Source: a bacterium
GTDB taxonomy: Bacteria > Omnitrophota > Gorgyraeia > Zapsychrales > Zapsychraceae
NCBI GenBank assembly: GCA_030429765.1
Contig: JAUIER010000009.1
Coordinates: forward strand, 1-49,940
Reading direction: 5' to 3'
DNA length: 49,940 nt
Of this stretch, positions 1 to 8,401 are shown in pieces. The notes beneath the pieces were generated by a model. It made no database searches, was not told the DNA's origin, and saw only the letters and a list, made by a program, of their open reading frames with translations. Position 1 is the stretch's first letter; each line of letters begins with the position of its first letter. The position numbers and the translations under genes were made by a program.

Positions 1-657
1 TGGTCCCGAACTCAGGCCTATTATGATCGTGATCCATGGCGAGGGACATGGGCGCTCGACGGAGGGGCGCTCACCAATCAGACGATTCATCATATCGATT
101 TACTGCAGTGGCTGGCCGGCGATGTCGAATCCGTATCAACAATCGGAGCCACACAGCTGGTGGATGTGGAGGTCGAAGACAGTGCTGTGGCCTGGCTGCG
201 GTTTAAGAACGGGGCGCTGGGTACGATTGAAGCCACAACCGCGACGCGTCCGGCAAACAAGGATTTAGAGGCATCCATATCGCTGTTAGGAGATCGAGGG
301 ACAGTTATCGTTGAGGGGGCGGCCGTCAACAAACTCACCACATGGACGATCTCCGATGAGGATATTCGTGAATACAGTGAAGAGCCGCCGAACGTGTACG
401 GGTTTGGCCACAATGTAATCATTGATAATGTGGTCGATACGCTGAACGGTAAGGCGCAGCCATTGGTTCCTGGAGAGGAAGCCATGAAGTCGATCCGATT
501 GCTGAACGCGATTTACCGGTCCATGGAACTGAACGGACAAGAGGTAAGGTTGGACGATGGCCCGGAGTCGGAACGTTTCGGGGTGATCGATGCCGCGTCC
601 GAAAAGATCGCCGATCTGTATCGAACGGGTGTGGTCCTGGGGAGTTATCAACCATGA
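1..657 (+). CDS. Gfo/Idh/MocA family NAD(P)-dependent sugar oxidoreductase, 5'-truncated
   Basis: The gene is open from the first base, so the N-terminal Rossmann domain lies outside the window and only the last 218 residues are visible. The visible part begins with the Y-Y-x-x-x-P-W-R-G-T-W stretch and the GGALTNQTIHHID motif (residues about 21-33), which is typical of the C-terminal substrate-binding domain; the HHID histidines and aspartate belong to the family active site. The pattern is closest to WlbA/WbpB-type UDP-N-acetylglucosaminuronate 3-dehydrogenases, which oxidise a nucleotide sugar with NAD. Its stop overlaps the next gene by 4 bases, so it is the visible first member of the polysaccharide operon. 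The family is secure; the exact substrate is inferred from resemblance only. Confidence 0.88.
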   Translation, partial: WSRTQAYYDRDPWRGTWALDGGALTNQTIHHIDLLQWLAGDVESVSTIGATQLVDVEVEDSAVAWLRFKNGALGTIEATTATRPANKDLEASISLLGDRGTVIVEGAAVNKLTTWTISDEDIREYSEEPPNVYGFGHNVIIDNVVDTLNGKAQPLVPGEEAMKSIRLLNAIYRSMELNGQEVRLDDGPESERFGVIDAASEKIADLYRTGVVLGSYQP

Positions 658-1589
658 AACATTTTCTGGTCACCGGCGCGGCCGGGTTTATAGGGTCGGT
701 CCTTTCGGCCCGCTTGGTCCGTGATGGACATCAAGTCACCATCATCGATGATTTATCGACGGGAAAGACAGGCAATATTCCGGATAGATGCGAGTTTATT
801 CAGATGGAATTAGGGGCTGACGACTTGAAGGTATTACATGGACGGACCTTTGACGCGGTGTTTCATTTGGCCGGGCAATCGTCGGGGGAGGCTTCGTTTT
901 TAGATCCGGAGAAAGACTTCCGCAGTCATGTCACCAGCACGTTTGACTTATTAAAGTGGTGTAAGGAAAACTCGGTCGATCGATTTATCTATGCCAGTTC
1001 AATGTCGGTGTACGGTGATCCCGTGACACTGCCTGTATCCGAGAAGGCCGACATCCAACCCAAAACCTACTACGCTGCCGGCAAGGCAGCGGCGGAAAAT
1101 TACATTCGGCTGTTTCAGACCTTGGGATTGAATACAACGATCCTCAGATTCTTTAACGTGTATGGACCGGGACAAAATCTCGATAATATGCGTCAGGGAA
1201 TGGCGAGTATTTATCTGGCGTACATGCTGAAGGGAGACACGGTTCAGATCAAGGGCAGTAAGGATCGGTTCCGGGATTTTCTGTATATCGATGATTTAGT
1301 TGATGCGTGGCTGAAGGTCTACGAAAATCCGGTCACGTGGGGACAAACCTATAATTTATGCGCCGGAGAGAAGACCACCGTTGAGACATTGATCAATCAA
1401 TTACGCGACGCATTTGGCGAGGCCGCATATCCGATTGAATATCTAGAGGGAACGCCGGGTGATCAGTTTGGTTTATACGGTGACAATGCGAAAATTTGTA
1501 AGGACATCGGGTGGACACCGCAAGTAAATTTGCAGCAAGGACTGCGAAAAATGGTTGAACGGACCCGGCAAGGAGCGAACATTGGTTGA
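654..1589 (+). CDS. NAD-dependent nucleotide-sugar epimerase/dehydratase (extended SDR)
   Basis: This 311-residue extended short-chain dehydrogenase has the N-terminal GAAGFIG dinucleotide-binding motif (residues 8-14), a serine-rich YASSMSVYG strand, and the catalytic Tyr140-x-x-x-Lys144 pair. The later RFFNVYGPGQ and RFRDFLYIDD stretches are hallmarks of the UDP-glucose 4-epimerase/UDP-glucuronate epimerase branch. It is probably cytoplasmic and acts on a nucleotide-activated sugar. The ATG overlaps the stop of the upstream oxidoreductase (ATGA), implying translational coupling, and the 3' end overlaps the methyltransferase start. The substrate cannot be read from sequence; a UDP-hexose 4-epimerase is the default guess. 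Confidence 0.9.
   Translation: MKHFLVTGAAGFIGSVLSARLVRDGHQVTIIDDLSTGKTGNIPDRCEFIQMELGADDLKVLHGRTFDAVFHLAGQSSGEASFLDPEKDFRSHVTSTFDLLKWCKENSVDRFIYASSMSVYGDPVTLPVSEKADIQPKTYYAAGKAAAENYIRLFQTLGLNTTILRFFNVYGPGQNLDNMRQGMASIYLAYMLKGDTVQIKGSKDRFRDFLYIDDLVDAWLKVYENPVTWGQTYNLCAGEKTTVETLINQLRDAFGEAAYPIEYLEGTPGDQFGLYGDNAKICKDIGWTPQVNLQQGLRKMVERTRQGANIG
1570..1575 (+). promoter_or_regulatory. Ribosome binding site deciding a TTG start
   Basis: AAGGAG sits 6 bases before a TTG codon at 1582. This favours TTG 1582 over the more upstream in-frame TTG at 1555, and places the start inside the 3' end of the preceding epimerase gene. Confidence 0.6.
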
Positions 1590-2526
1590 GACCGCGCTAT
1601 GCGCCTTTTGTGAGTCGTCTAATCTTAAGCTGATCACCGACACCGTGCGTTTTGATCACAAGGCGGACGTGTATCAATGTGAAGACTGCGGATTAACTTT
1701 TCTGGATCAGAGTTCATTTAAGTTTCCGGAGGATTTTTATCAAAGTGATTATCATCAGACGTATCTGACACATATTGAACCGGACGCCGTTGATCCGCAA
1801 AAGTATTTTGACAAGATGCTGAAGGCAACACGGATCTGGGCTGATCGTCTGATCCCGACACTCAAAGGGGATGAAAAGGTTCTGGATGTCGGATGCTCGT
1901 CGGGACATTTTATGTCGTTGATCAAAGATCATGTCGGAGAGATACACGGCAGCGAGCTCAACCAGAAAGAGATCGCCTTTTGCCGGGAACATTTGGGTTT
2001 TGATGTGTCGGATCAGCCGTTGGAGCAGCGTTTCGGCGCCGGGCAGTTTGATGTGATCACGATGATTTTTGTGCTTGAGCACATCGCGCAACCAGTTGAA
2101 TTTCTGAACCATTTAAAAACCTTGCTCAAGCCAGATGGTCGACTGGTCATCCTGGTTCCGAATGTCAAAGACGCGCTGGTTAATTTTTATGACCTCCCGG
2201 AATTTAAGCGGTTTTACTACTGTATTGAACATCTGTATTACTACGATGATAAAACCTTGGGACGATTGCTCTCCGATTGCGGTCTTAGGGGAGACGTTCA
2301 GATCGTTCAGGAATATCCGATCACTAACCATATCAACTGGGCCTACACACGCGGACCCAGTGATGTGCTGGCATCCCGACGGGGTGTGCCGAATGTGCCG
2401 TTGGATGCGTCGGTGCCCTTGGACGCCTGGGAAAATTTATGGGCAGAATTTAATCGACTGTACAGCCGGTTTTTAAAGGAACACGGGTATGGCGATCGCG
2501 TGTGGTGCGACGTCAGAAAGGTGTAG
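1582..2526 (+). CDS. SAM-dependent methyltransferase with N-terminal zinc ribbon
   Basis: The product is 314 residues from the TTG start supported by AAGGAG. It opens with two Cys-x-x-Cys pairs (CAFC and CEDC) about 25 residues apart, which would bind zinc. A class I methyltransferase core follows, with the SAM-binding VLDVGCSSGHF motif and a later FDVITMIFVLEHI strand/acidic loop. This zinc-ribbon plus methyltransferase arrangement is known from sugar C-methyltransferases acting on 4-keto-deoxy sugars and from many O-antigen-cluster methyltransferases. Here it lacks the long C-terminal domain of the classical C-methyltransferases (about 400 residues). It is likely a tailoring enzyme of the surface glycan; acceptor atom and substrate are unknown. 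Confidence 0.85.
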   Translation: MVETALCAFCESSNLKLITDTVRFDHKADVYQCEDCGLTFLDQSSFKFPEDFYQSDYHQTYLTHIEPDAVDPQKYFDKMLKATRIWADRLIPTLKGDEKVLDVGCSSGHFMSLIKDHVGEIHGSELNQKEIAFCREHLGFDVSDQPLEQRFGAGQFDVITMIFVLEHIAQPVEFLNHLKTLLKPDGRLVILVPNVKDALVNFYDLPEFKRFYYCIEHLYYYDDKTLGRLLSDCGLRGDVQIVQEYPITNHINWAYTRGPSDVLASRRGVPNVPLDASVPLDAWENLWAEFNRLYSRFLKEHGYGDRVWCDVRKV

Positions 2527-3600
2527 ATGATAGAACCAAAAAAACAATTAGAGCAGTTGGTCCGAGTGCAGCCTGACAATGAAGCACGGCTGCAATGTCT
2601 GCGGCTTGATCTCAATGAAAATGTGTCGGGACTGCCGGACGAATTTGTCAAAGGAATTGCGGCGGAGATTGACGCGGAGTTTCTATGCACGTACCCGCAA
2701 TACCGAGAGCTTAAGCAAAAGATTGCTGATCGGTATCATCTGAAACCCGGTCAGATTTGTCTGGGGAATGGATCTGACGGGATTATCAAGTATTTCTTTG
2801 ATGCCTATATCTCACAAGGCGATCGGGTTTTATTAACCAATCCAACCTTCGCGATGTACAACGTGTATTGCCGGATGTTCGGTGCTCAAGAGGTCATCGT
2901 TGATTACAATGCGGATTTATCGTTTCCATTGGAGGAATTTAAACGGCAATTGGCTGACGATATCAGGCTGGCCGTGGTGGTGAATCCGAATAACCCCACC
3001 GGCACGATACTTTCGGCTGAGCAGCTGCATGAGTTGATGCAGACCGCGCTGGACCACAAAGTGTTGCTGATGGTCGACGAGGCTTATTTTCACTATTATC
3101 CTGAGACCGCGATCGCAGATGTGAATCGATTTCCCAACGTCATTGTCCTGCAGACCTTTTCCAAGTTGTGCGCGCTGGCCTCCTCGCGAATCGGTTACGC
3201 GGCTGCGGATGAAGCGATTATTCATAACCTCGAAAAGGTTAAACCGACTTACGATGTCAACGGGTTCGGAGTGATCTTTGCCAATCGACTGCTGGACCAG
3301 GCGCATCATATCGATAACATGATCCAGAAATTTGAAGAGGCACGCGATCATTTGTGTGAACGTCTTGAGTCGGCAGGGATACCGTTCCGCACAGGAGCGG
3401 CCAATTTTGTATTGATCGATGTGGGTGAACGAGTTGAAGCGGTGATGCAGGGTTTAAAAGATGAACAGATACTGGTCGGCGGTGGTTTCAGTCAGCCTAG
3501 TTTAAAAAATTATATCCGCGTGACTATCGCGAACAAGCAAACCATGGATTTCTTTCTCGAGAAATTCCTTAAAGTAAGTGAAGGTGTAGGGCATGAGTGA
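2527..3600 (+). CDS. HisC-like class I/II PLP-dependent aminotransferase
   Basis: This 357-residue fold-type I aminotransferase resembles histidinol-phosphate aminotransferase. It shows the LDLNENVSG N-terminal motif, VNPNNPTGT, VDEAYFHY, and the PLP-lysine region TFSKLCALASSRIGY with Lys213 as the expected Schiff-base residue. ATG follows directly after the upstream stop codon with an AAAGG-type ribosome site. Being embedded between two methyltransferases and a HAD phosphatase in a glycan locus, it is less likely to serve histidine synthesis and more likely to make an amino or phospho-amino substituent. That role is inference; no his genes are nearby. Confidence 0.85.
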   Translation: MIEPKKQLEQLVRVQPDNEARLQCLRLDLNENVSGLPDEFVKGIAAEIDAEFLCTYPQYRELKQKIADRYHLKPGQICLGNGSDGIIKYFFDAYISQGDRVLLTNPTFAMYNVYCRMFGAQEVIVDYNADLSFPLEEFKRQLADDIRLAVVVNPNNPTGTILSAEQLHELMQTALDHKVLLMVDEAYFHYYPETAIADVNRFPNVIVLQTFSKLCALASSRIGYAAADEAIIHNLEKVKPTYDVNGFGVIFANRLLDQAHHIDNMIQKFEEARDHLCERLESAGIPFRTGAANFVLIDVGERVEAVMQGLKDEQILVGGGFSQPSLKNYIRVTIANKQTMDFFLEKFLKVSEGVGHE

Positions 3601-4348
3601 AAATATCGTTTATCAATCAGAAGAAATCCTGGAATTCTACAGTGCGAACCGTCAGTCCTGGGACGAGTTTTACCCGTCGGAAAAGTGGGTCTTTGAAAAA
3701 ATAGCCGGCGAAGCGAAATCGCTGGGAACCGTGCTTGATGTCGGATGCGCGGGCGGCGGATTAGGCAAGGCTTTGTGCGAGCAATACAAGCTTAAGTCGT
3801 ATACAGGCAATGATATTCATTACGGCATTATTAACTGGGCCAAGAAGAATCAGCAGTTTCCCATGGAAGCCGACTTTATTGCCGGAGACATCGCGGACCT
3901 GAGCCTTCGTCAGAAGTTTGATCTGGTGGTTTCACTGGGTTGTGCCGACTGGAATATCAAGACCGATCACATCATCCAGTCATGCTGGAAAAAGGTCAAG
4001 CCCGGTGGATATTTTATGGTGTCGCTGCGGCTTACGGATCGGGAAGGAATTAATGATATCCAACAAAGTTTTCAGAATATTAATTTTACCGGTGACGATC
4101 AGGATCCCGAGGTTGCTAATTATGTGGTGATGAATTACCGCGAGGCGGTGCGCATGTTTGAGAATCTTTCACCGCAGCCGTCACGGATCGGAGCATATGG
4201 CTATTGGGGGGCGCCATCGCAGACCGCCCGCACCCCGTATGAGCAAATATTATTCAGTGTGTTTTACGTCCAGAAACGTGTGAAGCCTGTGGATGCGATC
4301 GTACGTGAATTCGAATGGCCGGATGATATATCAACGGAGGAAGTGTAA
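3593..4348 (+). CDS. SAM-dependent class I methyltransferase
   Basis: The product is 251 residues with a class I methyltransferase core. The SAM-binding VLDVGCAGGGLG motif lies around residues 47-58, followed by the acidic loop TGNDIHYG and FDLVVSLGCADW, and then WKKVKPGGYFMVSLR, the typical post-motif strand. It is shorter than the upstream methyltransferase, has no zinc ribbon and shows no close similarity to it. Its ATG overlaps the aminotransferase stop by 8 bases. Its position between the HisC-like aminotransferase and the HAD phosphatase suggests a small four-gene modification module. Substrate unknown. Confidence 0.85.
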   Translation: MSENIVYQSEEILEFYSANRQSWDEFYPSEKWVFEKIAGEAKSLGTVLDVGCAGGGLGKALCEQYKLKSYTGNDIHYGIINWAKKNQQFPMEADFIAGDIADLSLRQKFDLVVSLGCADWNIKTDHIIQSCWKKVKPGGYFMVSLRLTDREGINDIQQSFQNINFTGDDQDPEVANYVVMNYREAVRMFENLSPQPSRIGAYGYWGAPSQTARTPYEQILFSVFYVQKRVKPVDAIVREFEWPDDISTEEV

Positions 4349-5005
4349 ATGATCAAGGCTGTGATTTTTGATTTCGACGGGGTGATTTTGGAATCCACCC
4401 AGGTTAAGATCGACGCGTTTCGTGAAATGTTTAAGGGGTATCCGGATCAGGTCGATGCCATTGTCGATTATCATATCGATAACGGCGGGATCTCCCGGTT
4501 TGTAAAGTTCCGTCACATTTACAAGAACATGATCAACGAACCGTTGTCTGAGCTCAGGGAACAGGAGTTGGGCGACATGTTTACAGAATTATCCCTTCAG
4601 AAAGTGCTGACGGTTCCGTACGTTAAGGGCGCTCAGGAATTTCTAGAGTCCGCGCGCGGCAACTACCGTTGTTTTGTGGCCTCCGGGACCCCGCATGATG
4701 AACTGGATGAAGTCGTATCCCGACGGCAGATGGGGGGGTATTTTGATGGTGTCTACGGTTCGCCGGAAACCAAGTACAATATCATCCAGCAGATTCTTCA
4801 GCAATATGAGCTTAACAAAGAGGAAGTGGTCTTCGTCGGTGATGCCAATAGTGATCGGTTAGCGGCGCGAGAGGCCGATGTTGATTTTATTTTTCGGGTG
4901 TACGAAGGTGAACGGGACACCGGACATCAGTGGATCGTGGATGATATGCGACCGTTAAAGTCAGTGATTGAGAAAATCGAGCAAGCAAGGAGTATGCAAT
5001 CATGA
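4349..5005 (+). CDS. HAD-superfamily phosphatase (phosphoglycolate phosphatase/beta-phosphoglucomutase type)
   Basis: A 218-residue HAD hydrolase with a helical cap. Motif I is FDFDGVILES near the N-terminus, with the first aspartate as nucleophile. Motif II is VASGTPHDE. The motif III lysine is in SPETKYNII, and motif IV is VFVGDANSDRLAA. A strong GGAGGA ribosome site (4335-4340) precedes the ATG, which follows the upstream stop with no gap. HAD enzymes in such clusters remove phosphate from sugar phosphates or other activated precursors; the substrate here cannot be fixed. The stop overlaps the next start as ATGA. Confidence 0.88.
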   Translation: MIKAVIFDFDGVILESTQVKIDAFREMFKGYPDQVDAIVDYHIDNGGISRFVKFRHIYKNMINEPLSELREQELGDMFTELSLQKVLTVPYVKGAQEFLESARGNYRCFVASGTPHDELDEVVSRRQMGGYFDGVYGSPETKYNIIQQILQQYELNKEEVVFVGDANSDRLAAREADVDFIFRVYEGERDTGHQWIVDDMRPLKSVIEKIEQARSMQS

Positions 5006-5895
5006 AGGTGATCGTATTCGGAGGATCGGGTTTCATCGGCTCGCATGTGGCCGACGCGCTTAGTGAGGAAGGTTACCGGGTAACTATTTTTGACAAGTAC
5101 GCCAGTCCATATTTGCGGCCGGACCAGGAAATGGTCGTCGGAGATATCCTCGATCCGGACTCTGTCGCGCAGGCGCTGGAGGGATGTGATTACGTCTACA
5201 ACTTTGCCGGCATTGCCGATCTGGACACGGCGACCACTAAGCCGATGGATACGGTGATGCATAATATCCAGGGAACGGTCAATATCCTGGAGGGATGCCG
5301 GGTCAAGAATATCCGCCGCTTTATCTACGCGAGCACGGTCTACGTTTACAGTGAACGCGGAGGATTCTACCGCTGCAGTAAACAAGCCGCGGAACTATAC
5401 ATTGAGGAATATCAGCGTAAATATGATATCAACTACACCGTGTTACGTTACGGGACGGTCTATGGTCCGAGGGCGACCGAAAGCAACAGTGTATATCGTT
5501 ATCTCAAGCAAGGTCTGACAACCGGACGGATCAGCTGCGCCGCGACAGGTGATGAGATGCGTGAGTATATCTATGTCCGGGATGCCGCGCGGTTGAGTGT
5601 TGAGATCCTGTCGGATAAGAAGCATATCAATAACCATATCATCATCACGGGACATCATCCGATGCGGTTCCGCGATTTTCTCAACATGATCAAGGAAATC
5701 CTCGGCGATAATGTCGTTGTCGAACTTAACGCGGCGGATTCGGATTCGGCGCATTACAAGATGACCCCCTATTCGTTTACTCCTAAGATCGGTTATAAAC
5801 TGACATCCAATTGTTATCTGGATATGGGCCAGGGATTACTCGAATGTATTAACGGCATCAACGCGGACGCGCGGATTCAAACAGATAACGGATAG
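5002..5895 (+). CDS. NAD-dependent epimerase/dehydratase (extended SDR)
   Basis: A 297-residue extended SDR. The FGGSGFIGSH nucleotide-binding motif is at residues 7-16, YNFAGIADLDTA follows, then YASTVYVYSERGG, and the catalytic pair is Tyr-Arg-Cys-Ser-Lys in FYRCSKQAAE. VLRYGTVYGPRA and REYIYVRDAARL are the usual nucleotide-sugar epimerase signatures. It is 4-base coupled to the HAD gene. It probably epimerises or reduces a nucleotide sugar made in this locus; the substrate is not identifiable. Confidence 0.87.
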   Translation: MKVIVFGGSGFIGSHVADALSEEGYRVTIFDKYASPYLRPDQEMVVGDILDPDSVAQALEGCDYVYNFAGIADLDTATTKPMDTVMHNIQGTVNILEGCRVKNIRRFIYASTVYVYSERGGFYRCSKQAAELYIEEYQRKYDINYTVLRYGTVYGPRATESNSVYRYLKQGLTTGRISCAATGDEMREYIYVRDAARLSVEILSDKKHINNHIIITGHHPMRFRDFLNMIKEILGDNVVVELNAADSDSAHYKMTPYSFTPKIGYKLTSNCYLDMGQGLLECINGINADARIQTDNG

Positions 5896-5897
5896 TT

Positions 5898-7631
5898 ATG
5901 ATCAATGTGGTTCACATCAAAAATACACAGGCGCTGCAGAAGCATGCCAAATCAGCATGGGCCTGTTTGTCGTGCAGTTCATCGCTGGATCCGCTCGATG
6001 GTATCCTCTCCAAAGAACTCAAGGAAAGCGTCGCCACGCAGATTGAGGATGTAACGGCCGAGGTGCGGCAGAATTTTGTGGAATTTATCGGTCAGGTGGC
6101 CAATCAGCAAGAGGACAAGGTGTTGTGGTACGCGTCCAGGATGGCGTCCAAGTCCATGAGCCAGACAGATATCTTTCATCAATATGTTTACCTGAAGCTG
6201 GTTGAATCAGCCGGACGGAACCGGACGGAAGACTTTCTGTTTGTTACAGATGATCCGTATCTGCTGATGCATCTGTACCGGATCGAACTGGAGAATGTCC
6301 ATGTGTACGCTGACGGTTATGAGACAGTGGCGTATCCCGATGGATGGTTCAGGAAGTTCTGCAAATATGTCGCGCTCAAACTCAGACTATTGTTTGTTCC
6401 CAAGATTGATTTGCACACCGTCACTACGTTGCTGCATGCTTGGGTGGATGAACGGACGCTCAAAACATCACCGCGGACAGATGATCCGTATTTTGCCGAC
6501 CTGGAATATCAGCTTGAGGAAGCCGGCGAGACCGTAGCCCGGCTGGCGCCGGTCAGTGTTCCGTTTGGGATGATCGCTGGTTTACGACGCTCCGTGCCCA
6601 ACATCGTATTTCCGATGAGCTACATAAAGCTATCGCATCTGTTGAAATCATTTGCCACACGATTTCATATTGATGTCGAGGAGACGGCCTTCAGCGGGAT
6701 TGCCGACCTGGACGTGTTGTTGTATCTGCTCGACGCTGAGGTCCGCAAAGAGAACCGGACGTTTGGTTTTGTAGATTATCTGATCCACTATCACGCATAT
6801 CGCGATATGGCGTCGCGTATTCTGGATATGATCAACGTGGTGTATCTGTATGAGAACCAGCCGTGGGAAAAAATGCTGAACCTTGGATTGACCGGATGCC
6901 GACGGATAGGTTATCAGCATTCGACGATTCCGGAGAACTGGCTGGATTATTACACATCAGCGAATGAGCAGGGTGAGCCGCGGCCGGAACGGGTGCTGAC
7001 ATCCGGCGACTTCTGGACAGAATTTCTGCAGCGCTCGAATCCGAATTTAAAATCAGATACCGTCGGGACATTACGCTACCGATACCTGTTCAAAGAATCT
7101 CGATCAGAGGGGGCCAGTTCTTCACAAAATATTGTTGTGGCCCTGCCGCTGGGCGAAAATGTTGCGCTGCAACTGCAGGACCGTATCCTGGAAATACTCA
7201 GAGAAGATTTCGCGCTCAATTATCAGTTCAAGATCAAAGCCCATCCGCGGCTGGATGAATCGGCCTTAAGAAAGAAAAAGTTTGCAACACACTCTAATTG
7301 TACATGGACCGATGATTCCATTCATGCGCTAAGCGAGGATGCCGCGCTTTTTATTGCGGCTGATACCACGGCGGCCTTCGAAGTCTTTCTGGCGGGTCAA
7401 GATGTGCTGCTGTATGTGCCGGATTCATTAACATACGGATTCGAGTTTCTGATGCGCGACGCGGGTGTCTGCGTGTATGACAATGATATCGTCGGACGGA
7501 CGCGGGAGGTTTTACGCCGTGAATCGTCGGGAAACGAGCGGGCCGGGGAGTATTTTCAGGAATTTGATCATGATAAATTATTTGCCGCCCTGGGAATTCG
7601 TCAGGGCGTGAAGGAGGCTCAGCGTCTATGA
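5898..7631 (+). CDS. Putative surface-carbohydrate biosynthesis protein, GT-B-like
   Basis: A 577-residue soluble protein with no signal peptide or clear membrane segment. The middle contains YENQPWEKM followed by GYQHSTIPEN. The C-terminal third reads like a GT-B nucleotide-sugar half: IVVALPLGEN, KIKAHPRLDE, and an ADTTAAFEVFLAGQDVLLYV stretch that resembles the donor-site loop of capsule/teichoic-acid type transferases. The layout recalls the LIC13510-type surface carbohydrate proteins, but I assign this only loosely. It sits 2 bases after the epimerase gene and overlaps rfbF by 4 bases, so it belongs to the same glycan pathway. Glycosyltransferase or glycerol-phosphate-type transferase are both possible. 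Confidence 0.6.
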   Translation: MINVVHIKNTQALQKHAKSAWACLSCSSSLDPLDGILSKELKESVATQIEDVTAEVRQNFVEFIGQVANQQEDKVLWYASRMASKSMSQTDIFHQYVYLKLVESAGRNRTEDFLFVTDDPYLLMHLYRIELENVHVYADGYETVAYPDGWFRKFCKYVALKLRLLFVPKIDLHTVTTLLHAWVDERTLKTSPRTDDPYFADLEYQLEEAGETVARLAPVSVPFGMIAGLRRSVPNIVFPMSYIKLSHLLKSFATRFHIDVEETAFSGIADLDVLLYLLDAEVRKENRTFGFVDYLIHYHAYRDMASRILDMINVVYLYENQPWEKMLNLGLTGCRRIGYQHSTIPENWLDYYTSANEQGEPRPERVLTSGDFWTEFLQRSNPNLKSDTVGTLRYRYLFKESRSEGASSSQNIVVALPLGENVALQLQDRILEILREDFALNYQFKIKAHPRLDESALRKKKFATHSNCTWTDDSIHALSEDAALFIAADTTAAFEVFLAGQDVLLYVPDSLTYGFEFLMRDAGVCVYDNDIVGRTREVLRRESSGNERAGEYFQEFDHDKLFAALGIRQGVKEAQRL

Positions 7632-8401
7632 AGGTCGTGATACTGTGCGGAGGTCAGGGAACGCGCCTGCGTGAAGAAACCGAAGTCAAACCCAAACCGA
7701 TGGTTGAGATCGGGGGTTATCCGATCGTTTGGCATATTATGAAGACTTACGCGCAATACGGATTCAAGGAGTTTGTGTTGTGTTTGGGTTATAAGGGAAA
7801 CTACATCAAACAGTACTTTTGTAACTATGAGATCCTCGAGAATGATTTTACCCTGGACCTCGGGTCCAAAGATTTGACGTTTCACACCCGTCATGCCGAG
7901 GAAGGCTGGAAAGTCACGCTGGCCGATACGGGCGAGCATGCGATGACCGGGGCACGGGTCAAACGCATACAGTCGTATATCGACGAAGATTACTTCATGC
8001 TGACGTATGGCGATGGGGTCATTGATCTTGACATCAAGAAACTGGTTGATTTTCACAAGTCGCACGGCCGTATCGGAACAGTGACAGGGGTATTTCCGCA
8101 ATCACGTTATGGTGAGTTGCTCATTGAGGATGATCATGTGGTGTCGTTTAGCGAAAAACCGATGGATCATAAAAACTCGATCAGCGGCGGATATTTTGTG
8201 TTTCACAAAAAGATATTTGATTACTTAGAGAATGAAGACAGCTGTATTCTTGAAAGCGATGCCCTGCAGAAACTCGCGAAGGACGGCGAGCTCAAAGTTT
8301 TTGTGCACGACGGATTCTGGCAGTGTATGGACACCTATCGAGACTACATGTATTTACAAAACATTTGGAAAACGGGAGACGCTCCGTGGCGAAAGTGGTG
8401 A
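7628..8401 (+). CDS. rfbF: Glucose-1-phosphate cytidylyltransferase
   Basis: This 257-residue enzyme makes CDP-glucose from CTP and glucose 1-phosphate. The N-terminus carries the pyrophosphorylase motif CGGQGTRLREET with KPKPMVEIGG. The family-specific LGYKGNYIKQYFCNYE follows, then LTYGDGVIDLDI (metal-binding aspartates) and FWQCMDTYRD near the end. Length and motif order match RfbF/DdhA throughout, so this is one of the surest calls in the locus. A strong AAGGAGG ribosome site (7611-7617) precedes the ATG. Together with the downstream rfbG it commits glucose 1-phosphate to CDP-6-deoxysugars. Confidence 0.95.
   Translation: MKVVILCGGQGTRLREETEVKPKPMVEIGGYPIVWHIMKTYAQYGFKEFVLCLGYKGNYIKQYFCNYEILENDFTLDLGSKDLTFHTRHAEEGWKVTLADTGEHAMTGARVKRIQSYIDEDYFMLTYGDGVIDLDIKKLVDFHKSHGRIGTVTGVFPQSRYGELLIEDDHVVSFSEKPMDHKNSISGGYFVFHKKIFDYLENEDSCILESDALQKLAKDGELKVFVHDGFWQCMDTYRDYMYLQNIWKTGDAPWRKW
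8374..8378 (+). promoter_or_regulatory. Ribosome binding site deciding the rfbG start
   Basis: GGGAG is 7 bases upstream of a GTG at 8386. This supports GTG 8386, giving a 16-base overlap with rfbF, instead of the ATG at 8323 that would add 21 residues of rfbF-overlapping, unrelated sequence. Confidence 0.55.

Noticed and set aside
2527-3600. Histidine biosynthesis gene hisC
   Set aside because: The fold matches HisC, but the gene is coupled to glycan-modification genes and no other his gene is present, so the symbol was withheld.
8323-8385. Earlier ATG for the CDP-glucose dehydratase
   Set aside because: It would overlap rfbF by 79 bases and adds residues that are only a frame-shifted reading of rfbF; GTG 8386 has a ribosome site.
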